A DNA stretch of 49,058 nt from a virus: IMG/VR virus record IMGVR_UViG_3300037674_001308, positions 1-49,058 of that record. One strand, written 5' to 3'. The notes beneath the pieces are model-generated. The model was given only the letters and a program-made list of their open reading frames with translations, did not search any database and was not told the origin of the DNA. Shown here piece by piece: positions 41,150 to 48,753 of the stretch. The first letter of the stretch is position 1. Each line of letters opens with the position of its first letter. The position numbers were made by a program, and so were the translations under genes.

Positions 41150-41166
41150 CGGGCGCTACCCGCCCG
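41150..41166 (-). terminator. GC-rich hairpin between the micro-ORF and the prohead protease
   Basis: Perfect 6-bp stem CGGGCG/CGCCCG with a 5-base loop, three bases after the micro-ORF stop, followed on the coding strand by TCATTTATTATT. The T-tract is broken, so it may be a partial terminator or an mRNA-processing barrier. Confidence 0.4.
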
Positions 41167-41168
41167 AG

Positions 41169-41237
41169 TCAACAGCCTTTCTTGCAGTTACGCACCGGCT
41201 GAAGCATCCACTTCGCTGTCCAGATATCTGTATCCAT
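41169..41237 (-). CDS. Micro-ORF of 22 codons, candidate
   Basis: The ATG at 41237 overlaps the stop of the upstream membrane protein gene (TAATG), and the 22-codon frame ends TGA at 41169, just before a hairpin. The peptide starts MDTDIWTAKWM and ends VRNCKKGC, with two Trp and two Cys. The start overlap gives it a natural means of translation by reinitiation. No homologue is known to me; the gap may be non-coding. Confidence 0.4.
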   Translation of the reverse strand: MDTDIWTAKWMLQPVRNCKKGC

Positions 41238-41539
41238 TATTGCTCCCTTCCTATTTGTATGCCATTATCGCCAAACATCATACTTAGGATGTATGACGCG
41301 GCAGATGAGACACAACCACAAATAAGTAAATTAGCAGCCGTATACTCAAACGTAAATAGTTCTGTATTATAGTTAACGCCATACAAAAATACACCAACCC
41401 AGAAGCCGACACACATGGGACAGTGAAACAAATCACCCCAAAATCCGACTAAAGGTCGTACTCGATCAAAAATCTTGCCATAAACAATAATCTGGGTCAG
41501 CCCATATGCCGCTAGGCAAAACCAAAGTAACTGATACAT
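41237..41539 (-). CDS. DUF1360-like small membrane protein (100 residues)
   Basis: The protein has hydrophobic segments at about residues 3-20, 38-55 and 68-88 and the motif HCPMCVGFWVGVF, similar to the C-P-x-C-x-G-F-W signature of DUF1360 membrane proteins. The C terminus is short and hydrophilic. It is located among head genes, between a 191-residue protein and the prohead protease. A prohead initiation role at the membrane is conceivable because T4 proheads assemble on the inner membrane (gp40), but this is inference. A holin-like role is an alternative. Confidence 0.65.
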   Translation of the reverse strand: MYQLLWFCLAAYGLTQIIVYGKIFDRVRPLVGFWGDLFHCPMCVGFWVGVFLYGVNYNTELFTFEYTAANLLICGCVSSAASYILSMMFGDNGIQIGREQ

Positions 41540-41547
41540 TTACACCT

Positions 41548-42123
41548 CTATGCTCTGTAAAATCTATTATGCATGTATGCGTTGCGATAGATGCCCGGGC
41601 GGATTGAGCCCTTCTCTCGCTTGTGTGGAACTTCGCCAAGTTCTGTAGAGTCTTCGCCGTCAGGGTCTGTCAATGCCTCTTCTTCTTGTTCATCAAACAT
41701 GCGCTGATACATGAAGCGGGGAGCCTCTTCTTCCATAAACTTTGTAATATTCAAGACTGCAACCTGTACGGCGTCAACGCCTTCTTCGGCTGCTTCTTCT
41801 AACGTGCCCTGCATGGCGCCGTATACATTTCCGCCCTGAACAGAGGCTCTGTCTACGACACCCTTCTTTACCAGATAATCGAACAGCCGGCTTTGTGCAT
41901 CGTAAACCATGTCGTTGACCTCATCTTTCGCAAAAGCGATTACAGACTTGCTCTTGCCAGAAATAATAATATCGATATCTTCGTGATCGTAAACAACTAA
42001 ATCACCGCCCAGCGTCTTACGAACGTCTAGTGTGACTTGTGCTTGTGTTGCCTTCTTGGTGTCAACGCGGTTTTCCTCGTCGAAATCGTCACCTTGCCCA
42101 ACCTTGATTACGATCTCTGCCAT
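41548..42123 (-). CDS. Head-module protein of unknown function (191 residues)
   Basis: The ATG overlaps the stop of the upstream gene (TGATG). The N-terminal part (MAEIVIKVGQGDDF, DLVVYDHEDIDIIISGKSKSVIAFAKDEV) is alpha/beta and soluble; the middle helix QGTLEEAAEEGVDAVQVAVLNITKFMEEEAP is amphipathic; the acidic stretch near residue 150 precedes a basic Arg/Tyr end (RNAYMHNRFYRA). It occupies a site between portal and protease, where T4 has gp67/gp68 core proteins, but shows no clear similarity to them. Function unknown. Confidence 0.65.
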   Translation of the reverse strand: MAEIVIKVGQGDDFDEENRVDTKKATQAQVTLDVRKTLGGDLVVYDHEDIDIIISGKSKSVIAFAKDEVNDMVYDAQSRLFDYLVKKGVVDRASVQGGNVYGAMQGTLEEAAEEGVDAVQVAVLNITKFMEEEAPRFMYQRMFDEQEEEALTDPDGEDSTELGEVPHKREKGSIRPGIYRNAYMHNRFYRA

Positions 42124-42938
42124 CAGTTATTAATCTCCGCTGCTAGCTCTTGAATCTTCATAATCTGCATAAGCATCTCGCGGTCGATTTGACGCTGGGA
42201 GAAACCATCTAACGTTTCCATTACCTTGTTTGTCTTGGTGAGCATGTTATCGTCGTTGGCAATCTCATTAAGATTGCGAGCCGTGCCCACGACGTTTTTG
42301 AGACGAGCCAATTCTTCATTCAAGAACATCTTGAGAGCCACACCATTGTCAGAGAATGAAACGATATATGCGCTCAATAGATTGTTCTGTTCTTCACGCA
42401 ATGTTTGTGAATACTGATCATTAAACTTTTTAACGAATGTCTTATAAACAACATTATCAATTGGCTTTGCGCTCTCGGTCAATGGCTCGGGTGCAGTGTG
42501 CATCTTGCGCAAGACCTTGTTCTCCAAAAGGGTGCGCCTCTTAATAGTGGTTCTAGAATCAAAAATCTGTGCAATAGTGGCAAGGTCTTTGTAGTTGGGT
42601 ACAAAAGTGTTGAATGTGCTCTTGCCCAGTTCCCTATTGATGGTGCCAATAAGCTGCGACTGTTGAGCAAACACCTCTTCTTGGTTCAGAGCCATGTAGA
42701 CCCGCTTAACTTCCAGAAGAAGCTTCTCGGCGGTCATCTCGTTGACATCCGTGGTCTCATACAGGGTTCTGTAGAGTTCAAGTTCAAGCCCCAGAGTCGT
42801 ATCGCGACTGAAAAACTCTTTCATGATAGAGACTATCTTTCGTTTGCGGGGAATATCTTTATTCACTACGGTGATGGTTAATTCCCTCACCAATGTTTCG
42901 TACAAAAACGCTGTATTTCTTTTTTTATTATGCTTCAT
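42123..42938 (-). CDS. Helical head-module protein of unknown function (271 residues)
   Basis: I chose the ATG at 42938 (MKHNKKRNTAFLYETLVREL), which overlaps the portal stop by 11 bases and has GGAG upstream, rather than an ATG at 42971. The protein is largely helical with KAIKxx-like charged heptads and blocks such as NTFVPNYKDLATIAQIFDSR, KPIDNVVYKTFVKKFNDQYSQTLREEQNNLLSAYI. I recognise it as a conserved uncharacterised protein after the portal gene in T4-like phages of aquatic origin. A scaffold or portal-assembly role is possible. Confidence 0.7.
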   Translation of the reverse strand: MKHNKKRNTAFLYETLVRELTITVVNKDIPRKRKIVSIMKEFFSRDTTLGLELELYRTLYETTDVNEMTAEKLLLEVKRVYMALNQEEVFAQQSQLIGTINRELGKSTFNTFVPNYKDLATIAQIFDSRTTIKRRTLLENKVLRKMHTAPEPLTESAKPIDNVVYKTFVKKFNDQYSQTLREEQNNLLSAYIVSFSDNGVALKMFLNEELARLKNVVGTARNLNEIANDDNMLTKTNKVMETLDGFSQRQIDREMLMQIMKIQELAAEINN

Positions 42939-44901
42939 TCTTATTTGACTCCAATCTCTGCAAGCTCTCAATCAAATGTTGAGTTTCGGAATGGCTAGCT
43001 TGAACTTTTAACTCTTCGGTGTAATTAGGTTCGACATTCTCCGGAAGCCCATTTCCGAGTCGATTCAAGTCACTCATTCCTTTAAAAATGTTTCGTGTTG
43101 AGTTGCTGGCAATCGAAAGCCCCGAATCTGCGTGCATGCTGCGCTTCCTTGCGCCGGCTCCACGGGAATCCGAAGCAACAGGGTAGTAAACCTTCCCCTT
43201 TGAGCCGGGAGTCACGTAGCCACCGTCTTCTCGGTGCCCCGGGGATGCCAATAGTGCGGTTTCTTCTTCTTCGGCGGGTTCCTCGCCACCTTCTTCGCCA
43301 CCTAGGTCCATTTCTTCGCCGCCTTCTTCGCCGCCAAGGTCGCCGCCAAGATCTCCTAAGTCGCCGCCCTCTTCTCCACCTAGATCACCACCAAGGTCAC
43401 CACCTAAGCCGCCGCCAGCGTCACCTTCTTCTGGAGGCTCGGCTGCAGCTTCAAGCATCGCCTGAATCTTCTTATCGTAGAACATTTCGCGCTGATTACG
43501 CAGGAATTCTTCGTCAGACATGCCGAGTAGGTTCTCAGAAACCCAACGACGACTAAAGAAGCCTTCGGTTGCCGCTGATGCCACATCAAACTTGGTTCTC
43601 CAGTGCTCAAGTTCTTGCAATTCTGCAATCTTGGACGGATTATTAAGCTGAAGCTTGAAAGCGATAAGATCATCGCCCCTGAAGCCTAAAGTAAACAGGT
43701 GGATGATGCCGATCTTCTCCAACTCGGAGATAACAGAGCGCTGGAGGCGCTGAATCGTCCTTGCGAAGCGTACATCCTTCTGTGCCAGTGTGGTTTTGTC
43801 CTCTTCTCCGCCGTCGCCGCGTGACAGATAGGACATTGGAATCTTCAAAGCAGAAAATAGCTTGTCGCGAAGATATTTAACGTCATCGATGTCTCCAGTG
43901 TACGTTCCACCGGGTAAAGACTCGACGCGGCTGCTCTCACCACCGCGAACAGGGATGAAATAGTCTTCATCAATGCTCATCGGGTTGTATCGGAGGTCAA
44001 CGCGACCAGTTGTGGGGTCCACAACCTGATTTCTCTTCATCTGAGTCGTGACTTTCTGCATAAACTGCTCAACATCGTGCGGAGGGATGTTACCAACGTC
44101 AATATAGAACACTCGCCGCTCTGGTGAGCGCACAATTCGGTATGCCATCATAGCATCTTCAAGCAAAGTAAGCTGACGCCAGATTCGGCGGGCACCTTCA
44201 AGCACCGAAGTGCCGTATGGGGCAAATTTATCATTACCTAGGATGCGGAAGTGTGCAACCTGCCAGTTCTCAAAGGTTAATCCGCCTGAGTTCCACTGGT
44301 ATTGCACATAGTTGGGGTTAGTCTTGTCCTCACCTTCCAGTCTTTCAAGCTCTTCCAGCGGAATACCTACAGCATTCTTTACTCCATGCTGCTCATCGAT
44401 GTCCAAGTACAAAAAGTAGTCGCCAAACTTACACATTGTACGACACCAGCCGAAAAGGTTAGAGTCTAGGTTCAGAATCTTGTGATACAAGTTGTCCAAT
44501 ACGATTTTAATCTCATCATTGGAGCAATCGATCTTCAGCAACGGACTGAGAATCGTAGATGTTGTCATCTCGTCAGCATAAATGTCTAGCGCAGAAGCAA
44601 TCTCTGGCATATACTCCATCTGGTCGAAGTCAAGGTAGCGCTCCTGACGGTTCTGGTTCGCCATCACCTGTGCGCTAAGGTTATCGTATGGGTTATACGA
44701 TGTTCTCTTGAAGTTTAGACCTCCAGCAGACGTAAAGTTAAACTTGTCTAGCTGTGCGCGACGATAACGACGCTGCATTTGAACGCGGCGATTAACAATC
44801 GGACCAGAGAGCAATCGAGTCAGGCGCTTGAACAGCGGTGACTGTGGATTGCGTGGATTTTTTAAATTCGGATTTGATTTTTTGGAGTTTTGTTGAGCCA
44901 T
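42928..44901 (-). CDS. gp20: Portal protein, gp20-like
   Basis: The 657-residue protein has typical portal blocks: MPEIASALDIYADEMTTST, LDIYADE, ILDSNLFGWCRTMCKFGDYFLYLDI, RIWRQLTLLEDAMMAYRIVRSPERRVFYIDVGN, and YLRDKLFSALKIPMSYLSRGDGGEEDKTTLAQKDVRFARTIQRLQ. These match T4 gp20 and aquatic relatives. Portal dodecamers form the DNA entry channel at one capsid vertex and nucleate prohead assembly. The C-terminal 130 residues contain a Gly/Asp/Glu-rich low-complexity stretch followed by a basic end. The C-terminal extension is longer than in T4 gp20 (524). Confidence 0.95.
   Translation of the reverse strand: MAQQNSKKSNPNLKNPRNPQSPLFKRLTRLLSGPIVNRRVQMQRRYRRAQLDKFNFTSAGGLNFKRTSYNPYDNLSAQVMANQNRQERYLDFDQMEYMPEIASALDIYADEMTTSTILSPLLKIDCSNDEIKIVLDNLYHKILNLDSNLFGWCRTMCKFGDYFLYLDIDEQHGVKNAVGIPLEELERLEGEDKTNPNYVQYQWNSGGLTFENWQVAHFRILGNDKFAPYGTSVLEGARRIWRQLTLLEDAMMAYRIVRSPERRVFYIDVGNIPPHDVEQFMQKVTTQMKRNQVVDPTTGRVDLRYNPMSIDEDYFIPVRGGESSRVESLPGGTYTGDIDDVKYLRDKLFSALKIPMSYLSRGDGGEEDKTTLAQKDVRFARTIQRLQRSVISELEKIGIIHLFTLGFRGDDLIAFKLQLNNPSKIAELQELEHWRTKFDVASAATEGFFSRRWVSENLLGMSDEEFLRNQREMFYDKKIQAMLEAAAEPPEEGDAGGGLGGDLGGDLGGEEGGDLGDLGGDLGGEEGGEEMDLGGEEGGEEPAEEEETALLASPGHREDGGYVTPGSKGKVYYPVASDSRGAGARKRSMHADSGLSIASNSTRNIFKGMSDLNRLGNGLPENVEPNYTEELKVQASHSETQHLIESLQRLESNKNEA
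43260..43440 (-). repeat. Low-complexity Gly/Asp/Glu-coding repeat in the portal gene
   Basis: A run of short units encoding GGDLGG and GGEEGG. Short-period GGN/GAN repeats like this can expand or contract in frame. Confidence 0.8.
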
Positions 44902-44904
44902 TTA

Positions 44905-46506
44905 TTATCCCTTATAAAGCCATTTGTATTCTTCGTATTGTTTTCTGGCGGCGTCTGTGTGACTTTCCTTCATTGTATCAAAGGTTCCGCCTTTTTTATA
45001 ACCTATTTGACCTTGCATCTTAGTTTCTAACCTTGAGCCTGTCTTAATCATGGAGCCCAAACATGCCTTCTTGTATTCAATATTGCGTGCATTGGCTATA
45101 AACGCAGTGTCTCGGACCCAACACGCGATTGCCAACGACATAACAAGGTCATCATTGTAGCCCCTCATAGCCTGAGGCTTCCCATTGTTCCAAATGAAAG
45201 TCTCAATCTCGCGCAAAGTCCTGCTCGAATATATTGTAATTAGTTTATTTCTTATAAACTCTTCTAATTTTGCGACGATCAGTGGTCTTGTTTTCATGGA
45301 AGTTGTGAAGCCCGGTACAGAATTGGACATCCCTTCCGCGATGTGTTGCTCCACATAGTCATGTGTGGACTTCACTGAGTGATAAACATTTGGATAAGAT
45401 TTGTCGATTAACTTCTCCAAAACGGAGAAACCAACGTTATTGTTCTCGACGACAATCATGCAATTGCCATACTCTCTGCCGGCAGAATCCAATATTGTTG
45501 CGAACATATCGAGGCTGGGCTTTCCCTGATACTCGGCGATGACTTCTAACGTTTCGAGCTTAACTATGTGAAATACAGAATAGTCTGCACCGTCGCCGCG
45601 TGCAACATCAGCAACCAGAACATACGAAGCGCCCGACTGGTGCTCTTCCCAAATCCAATAGTTTCTATCAAACCCTGTTCTGTGTTTTGGCTCAACCACA
45701 GTGGCGCGGATGCGGGCAATATCCTCCGGATGGATTACTGTATCACCAGAAGTATTAAAGTTGCACTCGAACTCTTGAGCGATTTCCCGGCGGGACATGT
45801 TTCTTGTTTCTTTGTCAAACCATTCTTGATCACGATCCGGATGCAGATCCCACAAAAGCTTAATGGGGTTGAAGTCGTTATCTCCCGCTTCCGCGTTTAC
45901 ATACTTTGTATGGAACCAGTTACCAACACCATTAGGGGTAGACAGCGCGATGCAGCGACCACCGGTAGAAATCGTAGGATACAATCCCATCCACAGGTCG
46001 TCCAAGCCCTCAACGTGAGCAGCCTCATCCAGCACCAAAAGAGACAGCGCCTCAGAACGACCGGCATCGCCAGAGGTTGAAGACGCTTTAATCTGTGAGC
46101 CATTGGTTAGCTCAAATGACGTGCGGTTGTCTACTTCGATAGAGGAGATCTGAATAAAGTCCGGCAGTCCTCTCATCATCGCTTTCACTTTCTTGACCAA
46201 GTTTGCAGCAGTACCGAACTTGGTAGCCATAACTAGGACGTTCTTATCACGGTGGAATAGCATCATCCAAACGATGTAAGCCGCTACGATGGTAGAGATC
46301 CCCATCTGGCGGGCTTTAAGAATCACATTAAATCTGTGATCGTTGAAAGCTACCAGCAAGTCTTGCTGGAAGTCGTATGTAGCGAACGGAATAAGACCGT
46401 GAATAGGGTGAGAGATTCTGCAGTAATTGTCAATAAAATAAACTGGGTCTTTACCGCTTTTTAAAATCTCTTTTACGCTTTCCTCTTTCGATAGTTTAAA
46501 AGCCAT
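44905..46506 (-). CDS. gp17: Terminase large subunit, gp17-like
   Basis: The 533-residue protein carries an ATPase domain with Walker-A-like KARQMGIST (64-72) and Walker B LLVLDEA (156-162), an adenine-binding Q near YDFQQDLL (45-52), coupling motif STPNG (189-193), and a C-terminal RNase-H-like nuclease domain with D300 and D308 in ADVARGDGADYSVFHIV, E354 in VVENNN, and a later NDDLVMSLA. It pumps and cuts DNA during packaging. The portal gene follows after three bases, as expected. Length is close to T4 gp17 (610) minus the N-terminal extension. Confidence 0.97.
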   Translation of the reverse strand: MAFKLSKEESVKEILKSGKDPVYFIDNYCRISHPIHGLIPFATYDFQQDLLVAFNDHRFNVILKARQMGISTIVAAYIVWMMLFHRDKNVLVMATKFGTAANLVKKVKAMMRGLPDFIQISSIEVDNRTSFELTNGSQIKASSTSGDAGRSEALSLLVLDEAAHVEGLDDLWMGLYPTISTGGRCIALSTPNGVGNWFHTKYVNAEAGDNDFNPIKLLWDLHPDRDQEWFDKETRNMSRREIAQEFECNFNTSGDTVIHPEDIARIRATVVEPKHRTGFDRNYWIWEEHQSGASYVLVADVARGDGADYSVFHIVKLETLEVIAEYQGKPSLDMFATILDSAGREYGNCMIVVENNNVGFSVLEKLIDKSYPNVYHSVKSTHDYVEQHIAEGMSNSVPGFTTSMKTRPLIVAKLEEFIRNKLITIYSSRTLREIETFIWNNGKPQAMRGYNDDLVMSLAIACWVRDTAFIANARNIEYKKACLGSMIKTGSRLETKMQGQIGYKKGGTFDTMKESHTDAARKQYEEYKWLYKG

Positions 46507-46512
46507 GCCATC

Positions 46513-47073
46513 TTAGTCGTTCTTTCTTGTCACGTTGGAAGGCTTTTTGGCTCCGGAGAACTTATCCTTGCCCATGCCAAGCCAACTCTTGATTGCCGAG
46601 TCCACGTCGCGGTCGCCCGGGTGGGGGTCCGCTACATCGCCCAAGCCTCCAATCTTGTAGACCTGACACGCTTTGACAGATGATCTGATTCTGGAAATGT
46701 ATTCTACCATAATGTCGCAGTCGCCTTCTTTGCTCAGGGTTAGTCCGTCGCCGGTCACCTTCTTATATTCACTGCGAAGATACTTTGCAACATTGCCAAC
46801 CTTCTCATTGATGATGTCCTCAAAGCCAGATTCGTGTACATGCTTGAGCATGCAGTCGTATTGATAGCTGATGATTAGACGGTTGCCGTTAAAGCGTACT
46901 CCGAATCCATCCATTGCTCCGCCTCGGGAATCCGTAATGAGATCTCCCTCCTCGCGGAAAAGACCGATCTTGCGGGCTGTGCCGTCATATGAGTACTTCT
47001 CGTCATGACCGCCATCATAAGCGTTCGCGACTGCTTGTGAGATTCCTCTGATTACTTCAAGTGTTGTTGCCAT
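46513..47073 (-). CDS. Conserved protein upstream of terminase (186 residues), function unknown
   Basis: The protein contains RGISQAVANAYDGGHDEKYS, then VRFNGNRLIISYQYDC, EYKKVTGDGLTLSKEGDCDIMVEYISRIRSSVKACQVYKIGG, and a basic end. The combination is alpha/beta and soluble. It lies between the zinc-motif gene (overlapping it by 17 bases) and the large terminase, so a head-completion or small-terminase-like role can be considered, but no recognised DNA-binding motif is visible. I recall similar uncharacterised proteins in T4-like aquatic phages. Confidence 0.65.
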   Translation of the reverse strand: MATTLEVIRGISQAVANAYDGGHDEKYSYDGTARKIGLFREEGDLITDSRGGAMDGFGVRFNGNRLIISYQYDCMLKHVHESGFEDIINEKVGNVAKYLRSEYKKVTGDGLTLSKEGDCDIMVEYISRIRSSVKACQVYKIGGLGDVADPHPGDRDVDSAIKSWLGMGKDKFSGAKKPSNVTRKND

Positions 47074-47467
47074 TTGTTTTATTATCTCCTAGTTGTGGAC
47101 GCCAGCCTGTTTTCCATCGTTCTTCGCGATCTTCAACATAATAAATGTAGCAGTTGAAGCAACACTGAAACTTGTTCATATATACATCGTCTTTTTTATC
47201 AAACGAGTATATCTCACAAACCGGACAAGTCCTATTGGTTTCTCTACTAAGTAGTTTTTGAGAAACTAAAATGCCATTAACTTCAACCTTCTCCACTTTC
47301 TGTGCGAGTTCGTTCATTCGCCGATTGCGGGTCTTAAGTTGTTCGACGAAATCATGTTCCTTTTCCTCAGTCCAGTTTCGACGTGGATTTTGAACAGTTT
47401 CTTTACCGTATTTATCGGCAATGGCTTTCTCAACCTTAATAACATAGTTGGGGTCTTTCTTGCCCAT
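47057..47467 (-). CDS. Zinc-motif protein near terminase (136 residues)
   Basis: I chose the ATG at 47467 (MGKKDPNYVIKVEKAIADKYG), just after the upstream stop, instead of 47545, which would overlap the previous gene. The protein is charged, with a helical region around NWTEEKEHDFVEQLKTRNRRMNELAQKVEKVEV, and a Cys4-type motif: CPVC in NRTCPVCEIYSF and C-C-F-N-C in FQCCFNCYIYYV, spaced like a zinc ribbon. It lies upstream of the terminase and may be a DNA- or RNA-binding accessory protein of packaging. Such proteins recur upstream of terminase genes in aquatic T4-like phages; the role is unknown. Confidence 0.7.
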   Translation of the reverse strand: MGKKDPNYVIKVEKAIADKYGKETVQNPRRNWTEEKEHDFVEQLKTRNRRMNELAQKVEKVEVNGILVSQKLLSRETNRTCPVCEIYSFDKKDDVYMNKFQCCFNCYIYYVEDREERWKTGWRPQLGDNKTNGNNT

Positions 47468-47468
47468 T

Positions 47469-47939
47469 TTACTTTCCCGACGCAGAAAGTACCGCGTATA
47501 CAATGCCCAACGTGATTGCAGCGCCACCGGTTGCACCGCCGGCAATCCACCAAGCTCTGTTAGATGGGGAACTGGAGTTGATGACTCGCTGCAATTCAGC
47601 GATCTCCATATCCTTTTGTGTTACTGTAAGCTTATATTCTTCGCTCAGCGCAGCATAATTTGAGGATGCCACATCCATGTTCAGTTTGAACTCTGTAGCT
47701 TGCACATCAAGATGGTATTCTAATTCTAAATCAAATTCAAGCCGGAGTGATTCCGGCATCGCCAACAACTCTGCTGTTGCCCTAGGGTTGAACAAAGTCC
47801 CACGAAATGGGGCGGGCTGTTGGTAATCCAAAAAAGTGAATTGTGGCGTCGAATTATCTTCGGGGGCGTCAGCAAAAGCCGGGGGACCAAACACTAGGCA
47901 AAAGGTTAATAATATCTTACTCCACATACTCAAATCCAA
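47469..47939 (-). CDS. Secreted/anchored protein with signal peptide and C-terminal membrane segment (156 residues)
   Basis: The N terminus MDLSMWSKILLTFCLVFGPPAFADA is a standard Sec signal peptide with cleavage after A-F-A. The mature part has a coiled-coil-like stretch ALSEEYKLTVTQKDMEIAELQRVI and a Gly-rich hydrophobic segment near the C terminus (WWIAGGATGGAAITLGIVYAVL) that may anchor it. It overlaps the spanin-like gene by 23 bases. Rather like an outer or inner component of an envelope-disruption pair, but no lipobox is present. A role in lysis is inference. Confidence 0.6.
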   Translation of the reverse strand: MDLSMWSKILLTFCLVFGPPAFADAPEDNSTPQFTFLDYQQPAPFRGTLFNPRATAELLAMPESLRLEFDLELEYHLDVQATEFKLNMDVASSNYAALSEEYKLTVTQKDMEIAELQRVINSSSPSNRAWWIAGGATGGAAITLGIVYAVLSASGK

Positions 47940-48336
47940 ACTCCTGTTCGATCTGTCCCGCTACGCCCGCAGGATGCTCAGACCACTCTCGCTCGATTTT
48001 ATCAATCTTGCGGTCCCTCTCTTTCTCTAATTCTTCTCTGGTACGTTCGTACTCTTCTTCAATCGCTGCAATCGACTCCATGTAGCTTTCCATAAGCACT
48101 CGCATCTCTTGCATCTGCACCTTATGGATTTCCTTCAAACCCTCTAGTTGGGCTTCGGAAGACTCGATTCGGGTCTGGTACGCACTCTCCATTGCTCTAT
48201 AATCACTACGCATCTTAAGAAAGAGGGCGAGCGACAATGCCAGAATAAGCAATATCTTCCAGTTTTTAATGACAAAGGGCAGCACCTTCTCCCATGTTGA
48301 AGAAAGCACTGCCCATAAAGCTTGCAACTTAATCAT
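47917..48336 (-). CDS. Inner-membrane spanin-like protein (139 residues)
   Basis: The protein has one N-terminal membrane segment (about residues 27-43, ILLILALSLALFLKM), then a long charged coiled coil (AYQTRIESSEAQLEGLKEIHKVQMQEMRVLMESYMESIAAIEEEYERTREELEKERDRKIDKIEREW) and a short tail. This N-in, C-out layout with a periplasmic coiled coil is that of i-spanins (Rz), although many small phage proteins share it. It lies between a holin-like gene and the signal-peptide protein. No Rz1-type overlapping lipoprotein gene was seen. Confidence 0.55.
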   Translation of the reverse strand: MIKLQALWAVLSSTWEKVLPFVIKNWKILLILALSLALFLKMRSDYRAMESAYQTRIESSEAQLEGLKEIHKVQMQEMRVLMESYMESIAAIEEEYERTREELEKERDRKIDKIEREWSEHPAGVAGQIEQEFGFEYVE

Positions 48337-48530
48337 TCTAATCCCTTAAGCTTTGCAATGCCATCGATGACGGTTTGCCCACCAATGTAAATACCAGATA
48401 TAATAACCCAATCCGACGATTCAAGACCTGCATAGATCATCAGCGCTGTGGCTGTGAGCCATACCATGAACTTGCGAGATATCATCTTCTCGATCAGTCT
48501 ATCCAATTTTCCTTTTGCTGTTGCCATCAT
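48333..48530 (-). CDS. Small holin-like membrane protein (65 residues)
   Basis: The protein has a charged N terminus (MATAKGKLDRLIEKMIS) and two hydrophobic segments at about 20-35 and 41-58 separated by a short turn with Ser-Asp-Trp, ending KLKGLE. This resembles class II holins and small phage membrane proteins. It overlaps the spanin-like gene by 4 bases. The start may be Met1 or Met2. No function is proven. Confidence 0.5.
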   Translation of the reverse strand: MMATAKGKLDRLIEKMISRKFMVWLTATALMIYAGLESSDWVIISGIYIGGQTVIDGIAKLKGLE

Positions 48531-48542
48531 AATGTTCTCCTA

Positions 48543-48740
48543 TCAAGCACAAAGCCAGCCGAGCACTGCTGGCCAAGCCAGCCCAGCGCATACTGCGCCT
48601 CCAAGCAGAAGCCACCAGCTAAGGCGATGGTGTCCATCGCGCACTTCAGCCCAGACACCGCCGAGCACATCTCTAACGAGGTTAAGAGCACCGGGAACCA
48701 AGCCCCAAACTCTACCTGCCATATTCTTCATCCAATCCAT
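48543..48740 (-). CDS. Small membrane protein (65 residues)
   Basis: The product starts MDWMKNMAGRVWGLVPGALNLVRDVLGG, an amphipathic Trp-containing helix, and has one clear hydrophobic segment at the C terminus (LSWWLLLGGAVCAGLAWPAVLGWLCA). It lies just before the holin-like gene (12-base gap). Possible alternative starts are at Met4 and Met7. It could be a holin, antiholin or envelope protein; no family recognised. Confidence 0.5.
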   Translation of the reverse strand: MDWMKNMAGRVWGLVPGALNLVRDVLGGVWAEVRDGHHRLSWWLLLGGAVCAGLAWPAVLGWLCA

Positions 48741-48753
48741 TCTGAAAATCCTC

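Noticed and set aside
43095-43556. 153-codon plus-strand frame opposite the portal C terminus
   Set aside because: It is Arg/His/Leu-rich low complexity produced by the Gly/Asp/Glu repeat on the other strand.
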